DNA of 64,000 nucleotides, from NCBI RefSeq assembly GCF_051131705.1, contig NZ_CP180316.1, forward strand, positions 2,976,001 to 3,040,000, written 5' to 3'. Below the pieces are notes generated by a model that saw only the letters and a list, made by a program, of their open reading frames with translations, had not been told where the DNA came from and made no database searches. Origin of the DNA: Arthrobacter_M sp030063245 (GTDB taxonomy: Bacteria > Actinomycetota > Actinomycetes > Actinomycetales > Micrococcaceae). Shown here in pieces: positions 15,952 through 24,913 of the stretch (within the stretch, counting starts at the first letter, position 1; each line of letters begins with the position of its first letter). Position numbers and translations under genes: made by a program.

Positions 15952-17478
15952 ATGACTTTCGCCCCCACCAACGGCGCCCTTCCCGCCGGCGCCGCATCGC
16001 CATGGCCTGCTCCGATGGCCAGCGGCCCGGTCGATGCGACGTTGGCGGTTCCGGCGTCCAAATCGCTGACCAACAGGTATCTGGTGCTGGCCGCGCTGGC
16101 GGACGGGCCCTCGCGGCTGCGCGCGCCGCTGCACTCGCGCGATTCGGCCCTGATGATCGTTGCGCTGCGCCAGTTGGGGGCGGTCATCGAGGAGGTGGAC
16201 GGGGAAGGGCAGTTCGGCCCGGATCTGCGCATCACGCCGATCCCCGCCGGTGCGCTGCTGCCGGTGGGAACGGCGGTGGACTGCGGTCTGGCCGGCACCG
16301 TCATGCGTTTTGTTCCGCCGCTGGCCGCGCTGACCGGCGGCAGCATAGCGTTCGACGGCGACCCGGCGGCCCGCCAGCGACCGATGGGTCCGGTCATTGA
16401 TGCCCTTCGTGGGCTCGGCGTGGAGATTGCCGACGGCGACGGCGAACCGCGGGCGCTGCCGTTCACCATCAAGGCCACCGGCCGGGTCCTAGGCGGTCAC
16501 CTGATCGTCGATGCCAGCGGCTCCTCACAGTTCGTTTCAGCCCTGCTGCTCGCGGCTCCGCGTTTCGAAGCGGGGCTGCATTTGGAACATTCGGGGAATC
16601 CGGTGCCAAGCCTGGACCACATCGGGATGACCGTGGACGTGCTGCGCGGTGCGGGCGTCGTGGTCGATGACTCCGTGCCCAACCATTGGATCGTCTCCCC
16701 TGGTCCAATCCAGGCCTTCGACGTCGTCGTCGAGCAGGACCTGTCCAATGCGGGGCCATTCCTGGCCGCTGCCCTGGCCACCCGGGGCACTGTCCGGATT
16801 GCCGGCTGGCCGTCCCGGACCACTCAGGTGGGCGATCAATGGCGTGAAATTCTGCCGAAGTTCGGCGCCGCCGTCTCGCTGCGGGACGGTGTTTTGACCG
16901 TGACCGGCGGGGAGAGCATCAACGGTGTTGACCTGGCGGACACGAGCGAGCTTGCCCCCACGGTGGCCGCTCTCTGCGCCCTGGCCACCGGTCCGTCGAC
17001 GCTCAGCGGCATCGCGCACCTGCGCGGCCACGAAACTGACCGTCTGGCTGCGCTGGTCGCGGAGATCAACGGGCTGGGCGGCTCCGCCATCGAAACGGCG
17101 GACGGGCTGGCCATTACCCCGGCACCTCTGCACGGCGGCCTTTTCCACAGTTATGCGGATCACCGGTTGGCGACGGCCGGGGCCATCATCGGGCTGGCGG
17201 TGCCCGGCGTCGAGGTGGAGGACATCGGCACAACGGCAAAAACCATGCCCGAGTTCGCCGGACTTTGGGCCGGCATGCTGGGGCTTCCGGGCGTTGTGCG
17301 GCCGAGCGGCTCCGGGACTCCAGCCAGCTCCGGCATCCCCGACAGCCCGTCCAGCTCCAGCGCCTCCAGCTCCAGCCCTCCAGCCGGTTTCGGCACCGCC
17401 GGCAGCGCCTCCAGCTCCAGCCCTCCAGCCGGTTTCGGCACCGCCGGCAGCGCCTCCAGCTCCAGCCCTGGGCGATGA
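15952..17478 (+). CDS. aroA: 3-phosphoshikimate 1-carboxyvinyltransferase (EPSP synthase) with repeat tail
   Basis: A 508-residue protein; the catalytic part (about 1-450) carries VPASKSLTNRYLVLAALADG, CGLAGTVMRFVPPLAALTGG, SSQFVSALLLAAP, LRGHETDRLAALVAEI and FHSYADHRLATAGAI. It condenses shikimate-3-phosphate with PEP in the chorismate pathway. The usual length is about 430. The extra C-terminal 55 residues come from a 45-bp tandem repeat and read SASSSSPPAGFGTAG more than once. The stop overlaps the rsgA start (ATGA). The aroA-rsgA pair near sigR/sigH is conserved in actinobacteria. Confidence 0.95.
   Translation: MTFAPTNGALPAGAASPWPAPMASGPVDATLAVPASKSLTNRYLVLAALADGPSRLRAPLHSRDSALMIVALRQLGAVIEEVDGEGQFGPDLRITPIPAGALLPVGTAVDCGLAGTVMRFVPPLAALTGGSIAFDGDPAARQRPMGPVIDALRGLGVEIADGDGEPRALPFTIKATGRVLGGHLIVDASGSSQFVSALLLAAPRFEAGLHLEHSGNPVPSLDHIGMTVDVLRGAGVVVDDSVPNHWIVSPGPIQAFDVVVEQDLSNAGPFLAAALATRGTVRIAGWPSRTTQVGDQWREILPKFGAAVSLRDGVLTVTGGESINGVDLADTSELAPTVAALCALATGPSTLSGIAHLRGHETDRLAALVAEINGLGGSAIETADGLAITPAPLHGGLFHSYADHRLATAGAIIGLAVPGVEVEDIGTTAKTMPEFAGLWAGMLGLPGVVRPSGSGTPASSGIPDSPSSSSASSSSPPAGFGTAGSASSSSPPAGFGTAGSASSSSPGR
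17361..17469. repeat. 45-bp tandem repeat at the aroA 3' end
   Basis: Two perfect 45-bp units (17361-17405 and 17406-17450) plus a 19-bp partial copy. Each unit encodes SASSSSPPAGFGTAG. The unit is divisible by three, so copy changes keep both aroA and its shadow frames open. Confidence 0.97.
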
Positions 17479-18593
17479 CCCGCAGCATGCGTGACTGGGA
17501 TGAATCCGATGTCCGGATCCGGCCCAATAAAAAGGGCAGCCGGCCCCGCACCAAGGACCGGCCCGCATACGACGAAGCCGTGATCGGCCGGATCATCACC
17601 GTGGACCGCGGCCGCTACACGGCAATCGTGGACGAAGACACGGACACCGAACGCGTCCTGATCGCCGCCCGGGCCCGGGAACTTCGCCGCAGCCCGGTGG
17701 TGGCCGGGGACTTTGTTGCCCTGGTCGGCGATACCACCGGAGCGCCGGACACGCTGGCACGGCTGGTGCGGGTGCAGGACCGCCGAACCGTCCTGCGCCG
17801 CAGCGCCGACGACACGGACCCGATCGAACGCATAGTGGTGGCCAACGCCGACCAGCTGGTGATCGTGGTGGCGGCGGCCAATCCGGAGCCGCGCACCGGA
17901 TTCATCGACCGCGCTTTGGTGGCCGCATACGACGCCGGCATCGCACCGCTGCTGCTGGTCACCAAGGCGGATGTCAAAGATCCCGCCGAGCTGCTGGCCA
18001 ACTACGAGTACCTGGACATGACCGTAGTGGTGAGCCGGACCGCCTCCGATGCCGCATCCGGCATCGATGCGCGCAGCGACGACGGGCAGTCGGCACGGCT
18101 GGCCGGTACCGCCGTCGGGCAGCTCAAAGAACATCTGGACGGAAAGGTCTCCGTCATGGTGGGCCATTCGGGCGTCGGAAAGTCCACCATGGTCAACGCC
18201 CTGACCGGTTCGCAGCGGGCCACAGGCGGTGTCAACTCTGTGACCGGCCGCGGCCGGCACACCTCATCGTCGGCGCTGGCACTGCGGCTGGCGGACGGCT
18301 TGCCCGGCAGCTGGATTGTGGACACTCCCGGCATCCGTTCGTTCGGCCTGGCACACGTGGACCCGGACCGCATTCTGCAGGCGTTTCCCGATCTCCAGCC
18401 CGGCACAGACGCCTGCGAGCGCGGCTGCAAGCATAACAACGCCGCCGTCAACTGCGGACTGGATCCCTGGGTCAGCCAGGGGCACGCCGGTGACGCCGGG
18501 ACGGCCAGGTTGGCCTCGCTGCGACGACTGCTGAGCACCGGCGACCGCACCGAAGGCAGGGCGCAGGCCAAGGAACTGGGCACCATTCTGTAG
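17475..18593 (+). CDS. rsgA: Ribosome small-subunit-dependent GTPase RsgA
   Basis: A 372-residue protein: N-terminal OB-fold region (DEAVIGRIITVDRGRYTAIV), a circularly permuted GTPase with VTKADV (G4 first), GHSGVGKSTMVNAL (G1), and DTPGIRSFGL (G3), and a C-terminal zinc knuckle CERGCKHNNAAVNC. It helps 30S maturation. The ATG at 17475 overlaps the aroA stop by 4 nt; an in-frame ATG at 17487 is an alternative. Confidence 0.94.
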   Translation: MTRSMRDWDESDVRIRPNKKGSRPRTKDRPAYDEAVIGRIITVDRGRYTAIVDEDTDTERVLIAARARELRRSPVVAGDFVALVGDTTGAPDTLARLVRVQDRRTVLRRSADDTDPIERIVVANADQLVIVVAAANPEPRTGFIDRALVAAYDAGIAPLLLVTKADVKDPAELLANYEYLDMTVVVSRTASDAASGIDARSDDGQSARLAGTAVGQLKEHLDGKVSVMVGHSGVGKSTMVNALTGSQRATGGVNSVTGRGRHTSSSALALRLADGLPGSWIVDTPGIRSFGLAHVDPDRILQAFPDLQPGTDACERGCKHNNAAVNCGLDPWVSQGHAGDAGTARLASLRRLLSTGDRTEGRAQAKELGTIL

Positions 18594-18648
18594 CAGGTGG
18601 GTGCCCCGCCTCCCCTGTTCAGCGACGAAAGAACGATAGCGTGAACCC

Positions 18649-19461
18649 ATGACCCATGCCCCGCAGAGCTACAACGATGACCTCCGCCTTGCCCACGTGC
18701 TGGCGGATTCGGTGGATTCACAAACCATGGCCCGCTTTAAGGCCCTCGATCTGCAGGTGGAGACCAAGCCTGATCTGACGCCTGTGACGGACGCGGACAA
18801 GTCCGCGGAGGATTCCATCCGCAGCCAGCTCTCCCGGGTCCGGCCGCGCGATGCGGTCCTCGGCGAGGAGTTTGGCAGCAGCGGGCACGGCTCACGGCGT
18901 TGGATCATCGATCCAATTGACGGAACCAAGAACTTTGTCCGCGGCGTTCCGGTCTGGGCCACCCTGATTGCATTGGTCGAGGACGGCAGGCCCGTCGTCG
19001 GGCTGGTCAGTGCTCCGGCGTTGGGCAAGCGCTGGTGGGCGGCGGAGGGCACTGGGGCCTACACGGGCAAGTCGCTGGCGGCGGCCACCAGGCTGCGCGT
19101 GTCCAACGTTTCCGAACTCTCCGACGCCTCACTGTCCTATTCCTCGCTGACCGGATGGAAGGAGCGCGGCAACCGGGACGAGTTCATTTCCCTCACCGAC
19201 AAGGTCTGGCGCACCCGCGCTTACGGGGACTTCTGGTCCTACTGCCTGGTCGCGGAGGGCGCTGTTGACATCGCCTGTGAGCCGGAGCTGAATCTGTATG
19301 ACATGGCAGCGCTGGTGCCGATCGTCGTCGAGGCCGGCGGCCGCTTCACGTCTCTGGAAGGCGCGGACGGGCCCTTCGGCGGCAACGCGCTGGCCACCAA
19401 TGGCATTCTGCATTCGGAGGTCCTCCGCACCCTCAACCCGGACCACGACGACCTGCTCTAG
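18649..19461 (+). CDS. hisN: Histidinol-phosphatase, inositol-monophosphatase family
   Basis: A 270-residue protein. Motifs are DLTPVTDADKSAEDSIR, VLGEEFG (metal-binding Glu), IIDPIDGTKNFVRGVPVWAT and LNLYDMAALVPIVVEAGGR. The closest functional group is the actinobacterial HisN histidinol-phosphatase, which dephosphorylates histidinol phosphate in histidine synthesis; a general inositol monophosphatase is the alternative. It lies 55 nt after rsgA. Confidence 0.88.
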   Translation: MTHAPQSYNDDLRLAHVLADSVDSQTMARFKALDLQVETKPDLTPVTDADKSAEDSIRSQLSRVRPRDAVLGEEFGSSGHGSRRWIIDPIDGTKNFVRGVPVWATLIALVEDGRPVVGLVSAPALGKRWWAAEGTGAYTGKSLAAATRLRVSNVSELSDASLSYSSLTGWKERGNRDEFISLTDKVWRTRAYGDFWSYCLVAEGAVDIACEPELNLYDMAALVPIVVEAGGRFTSLEGADGPFGGNALATNGILHSEVLRTLNPDHDDLL

Positions 19462-19686
19462 CCCGACTGCGGGCACTATGGGCCGCAGCCTGCCCCGCCC
19501 CGTGAAAGTTTGTCCATGTTTCAGCGGCTGGCCGCGGCGTCTCATTCGGACACGCCGTGAAAACCACGGCGAATTTCTCAAAAGGTGGTCAAATTTCGAC
19601 GTCCGGGACGTAACACAGCCTCTTAGCCGTAACACTGGCCGTTAATACTGGCGGCACGGGTGCGGATTTCGTAGTCTTGTGGGCAT

Positions 19687-19835
19687 AGGTCACGAGTGCC
19701 AGTGCTAAACCCCGGTTTGCTGGCCGGCAACCCTCCCTTCGCGGCGGGGTGCCCCGGGTGACGACCTGGCCGGGCCGGAGCGGTCCTGGCAAGCGCGGAA
19801 ACCGGCACGGCCGGGTCCTTCCTTGGTGAGGTCAT
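19687..19835 (+). promoter_or_regulatory. SAM-IV riboswitch
   Basis: The core 19687-19767 matches the SAM-IV consensus as I know it: AGGTCACGAGTGCCAG, a short spacer, CCCCGGTTTGCTGGCCGGCA, ACCCTCC, a loop, GGCGGGGTGCC and CCGGGTGACGACCT. P1 pairs AGGTC (19687-19691) with GACCT (19763-19767); P2 pairs GCCAG with CTGGC; P3 pairs GGCAACCC with GGGGTGCC. A second GC-rich region (19768-19813) before the start could be the pseudoknot hairpin and expression platform. It precedes a cysteine-desulfurase-like gene, so S-adenosylmethionine is expected to repress it. Confidence 0.92.
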
Positions 19836-19836
19836 T

Positions 19837-21315
19837 ATGAGCATTTCAACCGCCGAACACAACGTTCCCTCCGCTCGCGCCTCTGGTCCACTGGCCGAAG
19901 CGTCCGGGCAAGGCTGCCTCCCTGGGGGCCGCGCCGGCAGCGGTAGGAGCGCCGGAAATTCAGGACCGGGCCCGCTGCTGGAGGTCGCCGGCCACGAACT
20001 GCGAGCTCCCTTGATCCAGGGCGGAACCATCCGCTACGCCAACTTGGATTACGCGGCGTCCGCCCCGGCCTTGACCGAAGTGGCCGACTACCTGAGCGAT
20101 ATCCTGCCCTACTACGCGAGCGTGCACCGCGGCGCCGGCTTCGCTTCCCAGGTCAGCACCTCCGTCTATGAAAACGCCCGGGACACGGTGCGCAGTTTCG
20201 TCGGCGGCCGTCCCGATGACGCGGTCATATTCACCCGCAACACCACAGATTCGCTGAACCTGCTGGCCGGCTGCGTGCGGGACATCGTCGCGGGCACCGG
20301 TGCCCACGTCGTGTACCTTGACATCGAGCATCACGCCAACCTGCTCCCCTGGCAGCGCCTGCCGCACCGCAGCGTGGTGGCGGAAAACTCCCTCGCGGAG
20401 ACACTGACGAACCTGGAAACGGAGCTCCGGGCCGGGAACGTGGCCCTGCTGGCGGTGACCGGCGCCTCCAACGTCACCGGCGAGGTCCTGCCGATCGCGG
20501 AGCTCGCGGCACTGGCCCACCGCCACGGGGCCAGGATCGTTGTGGACGCCGCCCAGCTGGCGCCGCACCGCCGGATCAACATTGCCGCGGACGACATTGA
20601 TTATCTGGTCTTCTCCGGGCACAAACTCTATGCCCCCTTCGGAAGCGGCGTTGTCGTCGGGCGCCCGGACTGGCTCGACGACGGAACCCCGTACCTCGCC
20701 GGCGGCGGGGCGGTCAGCGAGGCGCGCCTCGATTCCGTCAGCTGGGCCACCGGGCCGGCCCGCCATGAGGGCGGCTCCCCGAACGTCCTGGGCGCCGCGA
20801 CGCTGGCCAAGGCAGCCGGGATCATCGCGCGGCTGGACCAACGGCGCTGGCAGGACCACGAGCAGGCCCTGCGCAGCCACCTGATCGAGGGCCTGGAGCA
20901 GCTGCCGGGAATAACCGTGCACCGGCTCTTCACCGACTCGGACACCTTCCCCGGCAGCGGCGCCATCGGCGTGGTGAATTTCTCCGTCGCAGGGTACGAC
21001 GCCGGCCTGGTGGCCGCGTATCTTTCCGCCGAACACGGCGTTGGCGTCCGCGACGGTAAGTTCTGCGCGCACCCGCTGCTGCGCCGGCTCGGGCTCCCGT
21101 CCGGCTCCCTGCGCGCAAGTTTCGGCGTCGGCTCCCGGCATGAGGATGCACAGCGCCTGATCGACGGCGTCGCGGCCCTGCTGGAGTCCGGGCTCGGTTG
21201 GGACTATGTGGTGGACTCCGGCCGCTGGATACCCGCCGACGACGGCCGGCCGTTCCCGGAGTGGGCGCCGAACACCCCCGGGACGGCCGGCGCCGCCCCC
21301 TGCAGCACCAGCTGA
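19837..21315 (+). CDS. Class V aminotransferase, cysteine desulfurase-like, under SAM-IV control
   Basis: A 492-residue PLP enzyme with the SufS/Csd-type fold. Landmarks are DYAASAPA, ASVHRGAGFASQVST, TRNTTDSLNLLA, EHHANLLPWQ, TGASNVTGEVLPI, DAAQLAPHRRI and the PLP lysine in FSGHKLYAPFGSGV. The first 50 residues are a low-complexity Gly/Ser/Ala extension not seen in SufS. The C-terminal RDGKFCAHPLLRR holds the candidate catalytic Cys. Sulfur mobilisation from cysteine or a cysteine-like substrate is likely; the SAM-IV leader ties it to methionine/SAM supply rather than to general Fe-S assembly. Confidence 0.88.
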   Translation: MSISTAEHNVPSARASGPLAEASGQGCLPGGRAGSGRSAGNSGPGPLLEVAGHELRAPLIQGGTIRYANLDYAASAPALTEVADYLSDILPYYASVHRGAGFASQVSTSVYENARDTVRSFVGGRPDDAVIFTRNTTDSLNLLAGCVRDIVAGTGAHVVYLDIEHHANLLPWQRLPHRSVVAENSLAETLTNLETELRAGNVALLAVTGASNVTGEVLPIAELAALAHRHGARIVVDAAQLAPHRRINIAADDIDYLVFSGHKLYAPFGSGVVVGRPDWLDDGTPYLAGGGAVSEARLDSVSWATGPARHEGGSPNVLGAATLAKAAGIIARLDQRRWQDHEQALRSHLIEGLEQLPGITVHRLFTDSDTFPGSGAIGVVNFSVAGYDAGLVAAYLSAEHGVGVRDGKFCAHPLLRRLGLPSGSLRASFGVGSRHEDAQRLIDGVAALLESGLGWDYVVDSGRWIPADDGRPFPEWAPNTPGTAGAAPCSTS

Positions 21316-21389
21316 ACGGATTCGAAGCATCCGCCGCCGGTGGGATAGGGTTTTCCCGCGGGATTCCGGCGATATTTCCAAGGAGCGTC

Positions 21390-22406
21390 ATGGCGGCACC
21401 GAACGGCGGCCCAAGTCTGGACAGTGAGCGCCGCAGGGAACTGGCGGACAGTTTTCAGGACGGCGGCGAACACTATGAGCGTGTCCGTCCCGGCTATCCG
21501 GAGGAGTCACTGACCTGGCTGCTGTCCGGCACCGACCCCGCCGGGGTGCTCCATGCCACGGACCCGAACGCCATGGACCTGCGTGCTTCGGATCTACGCG
21601 CCTCGGATCTGCGTGCCTCGGATCCGAAGGGCACGGAGCTGAGTGCACTGGGTCCCAATACCCCGGGTCTCAATGCCCTCGATATCGGCGCCGGCACCGG
21701 GAAGTTCACCGTTCGGCTGGCAGAGCGCGGGCTGACCGTCGTCGCCCTTGATCCATCCCGTGACATGCTTCGTCAGCTCGAACACCGCCTCCCCGGGGTG
21801 CGGACCATTTTGGGTGCCGCCGAGCGGATCGAACTGCCGGACTCCAGCATGGATTTGGTGACCGTGGCCCAAGCCTGGCACTGGATTGATCCGCTGTCGG
21901 CCAGCGCCGAGATCGCCCGCGTGCTGCGGCCCGGCGGTGTCTTGGGCCTTGTCTGGAATCAACTGGACGTCAGCGTGCCCTGGGTTCACCGGCTCTCCCG
22001 CATAATGCACGCCGGGGACGTCCACAAGCCGGATTTCCGTCCCCTGCTCGGGCCGGAATTCAGCACACCCCAGCTGCAGCTGAACCACTGGTTCCAACCG
22101 CTGACCCCTGGGGACATGATGGAACTGGTGAAATCACGCAGCTACTATCTGCGGGCAAATGAGGCCACCCGTGCGAAGGTGCTGGCCAACCTGCGGTGGT
22201 ACCTTTTTGAGCACCTCGGCCACGACGTCGACGACATCCTCCCGCTGCCGTATCTGACCCAGACCTGGCGCGCCACTGCCCTCCCCCGGCAGGGCATGGG
22301 TCGGCATCCCAGCGCGGCAAAGGGAAGGGCAGGACAGGGAAGGGCAGGACGAAGCGGAGGTTTTACTTCGCTGTTGCCTCTCGACAGGACGGGCCTGCGC
22401 ACGTAG
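21390..22406 (+). CDS. Class I SAM-dependent methyltransferase with repeat inserts
   Basis: A 338-residue protein with AAGGAG 4 nt before the ATG. Motif I is LDIGAGTGKFTVRLAERGL, motif II VVALDPS and motif III AQAWHWIDP. It resembles the UbiE/SmtA-like actinobacterial group (DSFQDGGEHYERVRPGYP). Between the first helix and motif I is an unusual insert with three DLRAS repeats coded by 15-bp units; the C-terminus has GKGRAGQGRAGRS-like repeats. It follows the SAM-IV-controlled aminotransferase by 74 nt and may share its transcript. The substrate is unknown. Confidence 0.85.
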   Translation: MAAPNGGPSLDSERRRELADSFQDGGEHYERVRPGYPEESLTWLLSGTDPAGVLHATDPNAMDLRASDLRASDLRASDPKGTELSALGPNTPGLNALDIGAGTGKFTVRLAERGLTVVALDPSRDMLRQLEHRLPGVRTILGAAERIELPDSSMDLVTVAQAWHWIDPLSASAEIARVLRPGGVLGLVWNQLDVSVPWVHRLSRIMHAGDVHKPDFRPLLGPEFSTPQLQLNHWFQPLTPGDMMELVKSRSYYLRANEATRAKVLANLRWYLFEHLGHDVDDILPLPYLTQTWRATALPRQGMGRHPSAAKGRAGQGRAGRSGGFTSLLPLDRTGLRT

Positions 22407-22407
22407 A

Positions 22408-22440
22408 GTTTCGGCAAGCCTACATAAAGGGTTTAGGTAC
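22408..22440 (+). promoter_or_regulatory. Possible MntR operator upstream of mntH
   Basis: TTCGGCAAGCCTAC (22410-22423) is an imperfect dyad centred on GGCAAGCC, and TTTAGGTA (22432-22439) resembles a DtxR/MntR half-site. It lies just upstream of mntH, whose neighbour encodes a DtxR/MntR protein. Support is weak and positional. Confidence 0.3.
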
Positions 22441-22456
22441 TGCGAAGGGTGTGGGT

Positions 22457-23713
22457 ATGTTGAGCGTGGGACTCCGAAAACCCGCGACGAAGGCCCGGGG
22501 GCTCTTCACCCTGCTCGGTCCCGCGTTCGTCGCGGCCATCGCCTACGTGGACCCCGGAAACGTTGCGGCCAACCTCACCTCTGGAGCGAAATACGGCTAC
22601 CTGCTGGTCTGGGTGCTGGTCATTGCGAATGTCATGGCCATGTTGATCCAGTACCAGTCCGCAAAGCTGGGCGTCGTCACCGGGAACTCCCTGCCGGAGC
22701 TGCTGGGCGCCCGGCTGCGGACCGGAAACCGTCGTGCCTTTTGGGTCCAGGCGGAGCTGGTGGCCGTTGCCACGGACCTGGCCGAGGTGGTCGGCGGCGC
22801 CATCGCCCTGAACCTGCTCTTCGGTCTGCCCCTGCCGCTGGCCGGCCTGATCGTGGGCATCGTTTCGATGGCCATGCTGGCGGTGCAGAACCGGCGCAGC
22901 CAACGAACGTTTGAATACCTGATCATGTTCCTGCTGCTGCTGATCACCATCGGATTCCTGGCCGGTCTGCTGGTCAGGCCGCCGGAACCTGCCGGAGTTT
23001 TCTCCGGCTTGCTCCCCCGCTTCCAGGGTACGGATACGGTGCTGTTGGCTGCCGGAATGCTGGGGGCCACCGTCATGCCGCATGCGATCTACCTGCACTC
23101 CGCCCTGGCGCGCGACCGTCATGTCCATGCCCGCCGTTCACCGGCCGTGCTCGCGTCCGTCGTCAAGGCCACCCGTTGGGACGTCGTCGGTGCACTTGCG
23201 CTGGCCGGTTTGGTCAACATCGGCATGCTGTTGCTGGCCGCCTCCACCTTGCACGGGTTCGACGGCGTCGTCGCCACGGACAGCATCGAGGGCGCGCACG
23301 CCGCGATAGTCGGCAGCCTCGGCCCGGTCATCGGCGTAGTCTTCGCGGTCGGCCTGCTGGCGTCAGGCCTGGCCTCAACGTCCGTCGGCTGCTACGCCGG
23401 GGCCACCATCATGGGCGGCCTCCTGAAGGTCAGGATTCCGCTGCTGACCCGCCGCGTCGTCAGCCTGATCCCGGCCCTCGCACTGCTGAGCTTCGGAGTA
23501 GACCCCACGCAGGCGCTGGTGATCAGCCAGGTGGCGCTCAGCTTCGGGATACCCTTCGCGCTCATACCGCTGCTCCGGCTGACGGGAAATGCGACGGTGA
23601 TGGGCAAGTACCGGGACGGGCCCGCTCTCCGCATTGCCGCCGTCGTCTGCGTTGCCCTGGTCATCGCGCTCAACGCTGTCCTGCTCTACCTGACCTTCAC
23701 CGGCCGGGGATAA
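22457..23713 (+). CDS. mntH: Nramp-family divalent metal transporter MntH
   Basis: About 418 residues and 11 predicted transmembrane helices. The signature YVDPGNVAANLTSG in helix 1 and GATVMPHAIYLHSALA in helix 6 hold the metal-binding residues (DPGN, MPH). It imports Mn(II) with protons. ATG at 22457 is preferred (AAGG 9 nt upstream); a GTG at 22451 is also in frame. It is followed 33 nt later by mntR, its probable repressor. Confidence 0.93.
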   Translation: MLSVGLRKPATKARGLFTLLGPAFVAAIAYVDPGNVAANLTSGAKYGYLLVWVLVIANVMAMLIQYQSAKLGVVTGNSLPELLGARLRTGNRRAFWVQAELVAVATDLAEVVGGAIALNLLFGLPLPLAGLIVGIVSMAMLAVQNRRSQRTFEYLIMFLLLLITIGFLAGLLVRPPEPAGVFSGLLPRFQGTDTVLLAAGMLGATVMPHAIYLHSALARDRHVHARRSPAVLASVVKATRWDVVGALALAGLVNIGMLLLAASTLHGFDGVVATDSIEGAHAAIVGSLGPVIGVVFAVGLLASGLASTSVGCYAGATIMGGLLKVRIPLLTRRVVSLIPALALLSFGVDPTQALVISQVALSFGIPFALIPLLRLTGNATVMGKYRDGPALRIAAVVCVALVIALNAVLLYLTFTGRG

Positions 23714-23726
23714 CATGCCCGGCCGG
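23700..23726. terminator. Hairpin at the mntH stop
   Basis: CCGGCCGGG (23700-23708) pairs perfectly with CCCGGCCGG (23718-23726) around a 9-nt loop that contains the mntH stop. No T-run follows, so it may be an attenuator or an mRNA 3' stabiliser between mntH and mntR. Confidence 0.5.
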
Positions 23727-23745
23727 TGACGGTACTGTGGTAGCT

Positions 23746-24459
23746 GTGAAACCGACCCCAACCTCGTCCAGTGTCGAGGATTACGTGAAGGTGATTTACG
23801 CCTTCACGGAGTGGCAGGACAAAGCCATCACGTCCTCCCAGCTTGCGGCACGGCTGGGCGTGGCCAACTCGTCCGTCTCGGAAATGGTCCGAAAGCTCAA
23901 GGATCAGGGGCTGGTGGACCATCAGCCGTACAGTGCCATCCGGCTCACCGCTGACGGGCTGTTGCTGGCGTTGTCCATGGTCCGGCGGCACCGGCTGCTG
24001 GAGACCTACCTGGTACAGGAGCTTGGCTACACGTGGGATGAAGTCCACGACGAGGCCGAGTTGTTGGAGCACGCGGTGTCGGACACGTTTATAGAGCGGA
24101 TGGCCGCCAAACTGGGACATCCCTCCCGCGACCCGCACGGGGATCCGATTCCGGCCGCGGACGGCAGGGTGGTCATGCCGCCCGCGCATCGGATGAACCA
24201 GCTTGACCCCGGGCACCAGGGCCGCATCACCAGAATCAGCGACCACGATCCGGCGCTGCTGCGGTACCTTGACCAGGAGCGGATCGAGTTGGACTCGTTG
24301 GTCCGCATTGAGGGGCGCCGACCCTTCGGAGGGGCGCTCGTGGTTCGCATTGGCACCGGCGCGGCGGCCAGGGACTTCGACCTGACCGACGAGGTGAGCG
24401 GATCCTTATGGGTTTCGCCGGAAGGAACGCACCCGGGCTGCACTCTGACGGTTCCGTAA
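23746..24459 (+). CDS. mntR: DtxR/MntR-family metal-dependent repressor
   Basis: A 237-residue protein. The N-terminal winged helix reads SSVEDYVKVIYAFTEW and SQLAARLGVANSSVSEMVRK; the dimerisation and metal-binding region has RRHRLLETYLVQELGY, WDEVHDEAELLEHAVSD and the HPSRDPHGDPIP loop. The C-terminal region (about 150-237) is an SH3-like FeoA domain. The GTG at 23746 is used; a GTG at 23737 is in frame. Its position beside mntH suggests Mn(II)-dependent repression of uptake. Confidence 0.92.
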   Translation: MKPTPTSSSVEDYVKVIYAFTEWQDKAITSSQLAARLGVANSSVSEMVRKLKDQGLVDHQPYSAIRLTADGLLLALSMVRRHRLLETYLVQELGYTWDEVHDEAELLEHAVSDTFIERMAAKLGHPSRDPHGDPIPAADGRVVMPPAHRMNQLDPGHQGRITRISDHDPALLRYLDQERIELDSLVRIEGRRPFGGALVVRIGTGAAARDFDLTDEVSGSLWVSPEGTHPGCTLTVP

Positions 24460-24535
24460 TGCTCTACGGACGCAGACCGTGCCCGACGACGGCGGGACGG
24501 GCGGCGCCGTCGTCGGCCGATACAGTCTGCCGCCC

Positions 24536-24913
24536 CTACGACCGGACCTTGAGCACGCTCTGCAGGTACAAACCAAGTCCCGCATTGGCCGCACCGACCA
24601 CCGCCAACACGATCGCCGGTGCCACCAGCTCTGCAGCCGCCAGCGCCACCGCAGCCAGCAGGAAGATCAGCAGCGACACCGGCGGGATCACGGCAACGGA
24701 ATCCTGTGCGTCGCACGGGGCGCCAGAAATAAAACTCCACAGGACGACTACGGCGGCAGGTACGCCAATCCCGACAACATAGTTCCACGGTGCAGCGAAT
24801 TTGAAGCCCCACACACAAAAAGCCGCGACCATGGCGACCTCCAACAAGAACGCAACGCAAAGGTGCACTCCGGTTAAAAGCTGAGGCGGGAAAGCGCCCC
24901 GGCGTCGGCTCAT
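24536..24913 (-). CDS. YrdB-like (DUF2568) small membrane protein
   Basis: A 125-residue protein with four hydrophobic helices. VAMVAAFCVWGFKFAAPWNY and GIGVPAAVVVLWSFISGAP follow the DUF2568 pattern. The ATG overlaps the stop of the acyl-CoA synthetase (ATGA), so the two are coupled. The function is unknown. Confidence 0.75.
   Translation of the reverse strand: MSRRRGAFPPQLLTGVHLCVAFLLEVAMVAAFCVWGFKFAAPWNYVVGIGVPAAVVVLWSFISGAPCDAQDSVAVIPPVSLLIFLLAAVALAAAELVAPAIVLAVVGAANAGLGLYLQSVLKVRS

Noticed and set aside
17265..17474. N-terminal extension of rsgA overlapping aroA
   Set aside because: It is only open because the 45-bp repeat lacks stops in that frame; the ATG at 17475 overlaps the aroA stop in the usual way.
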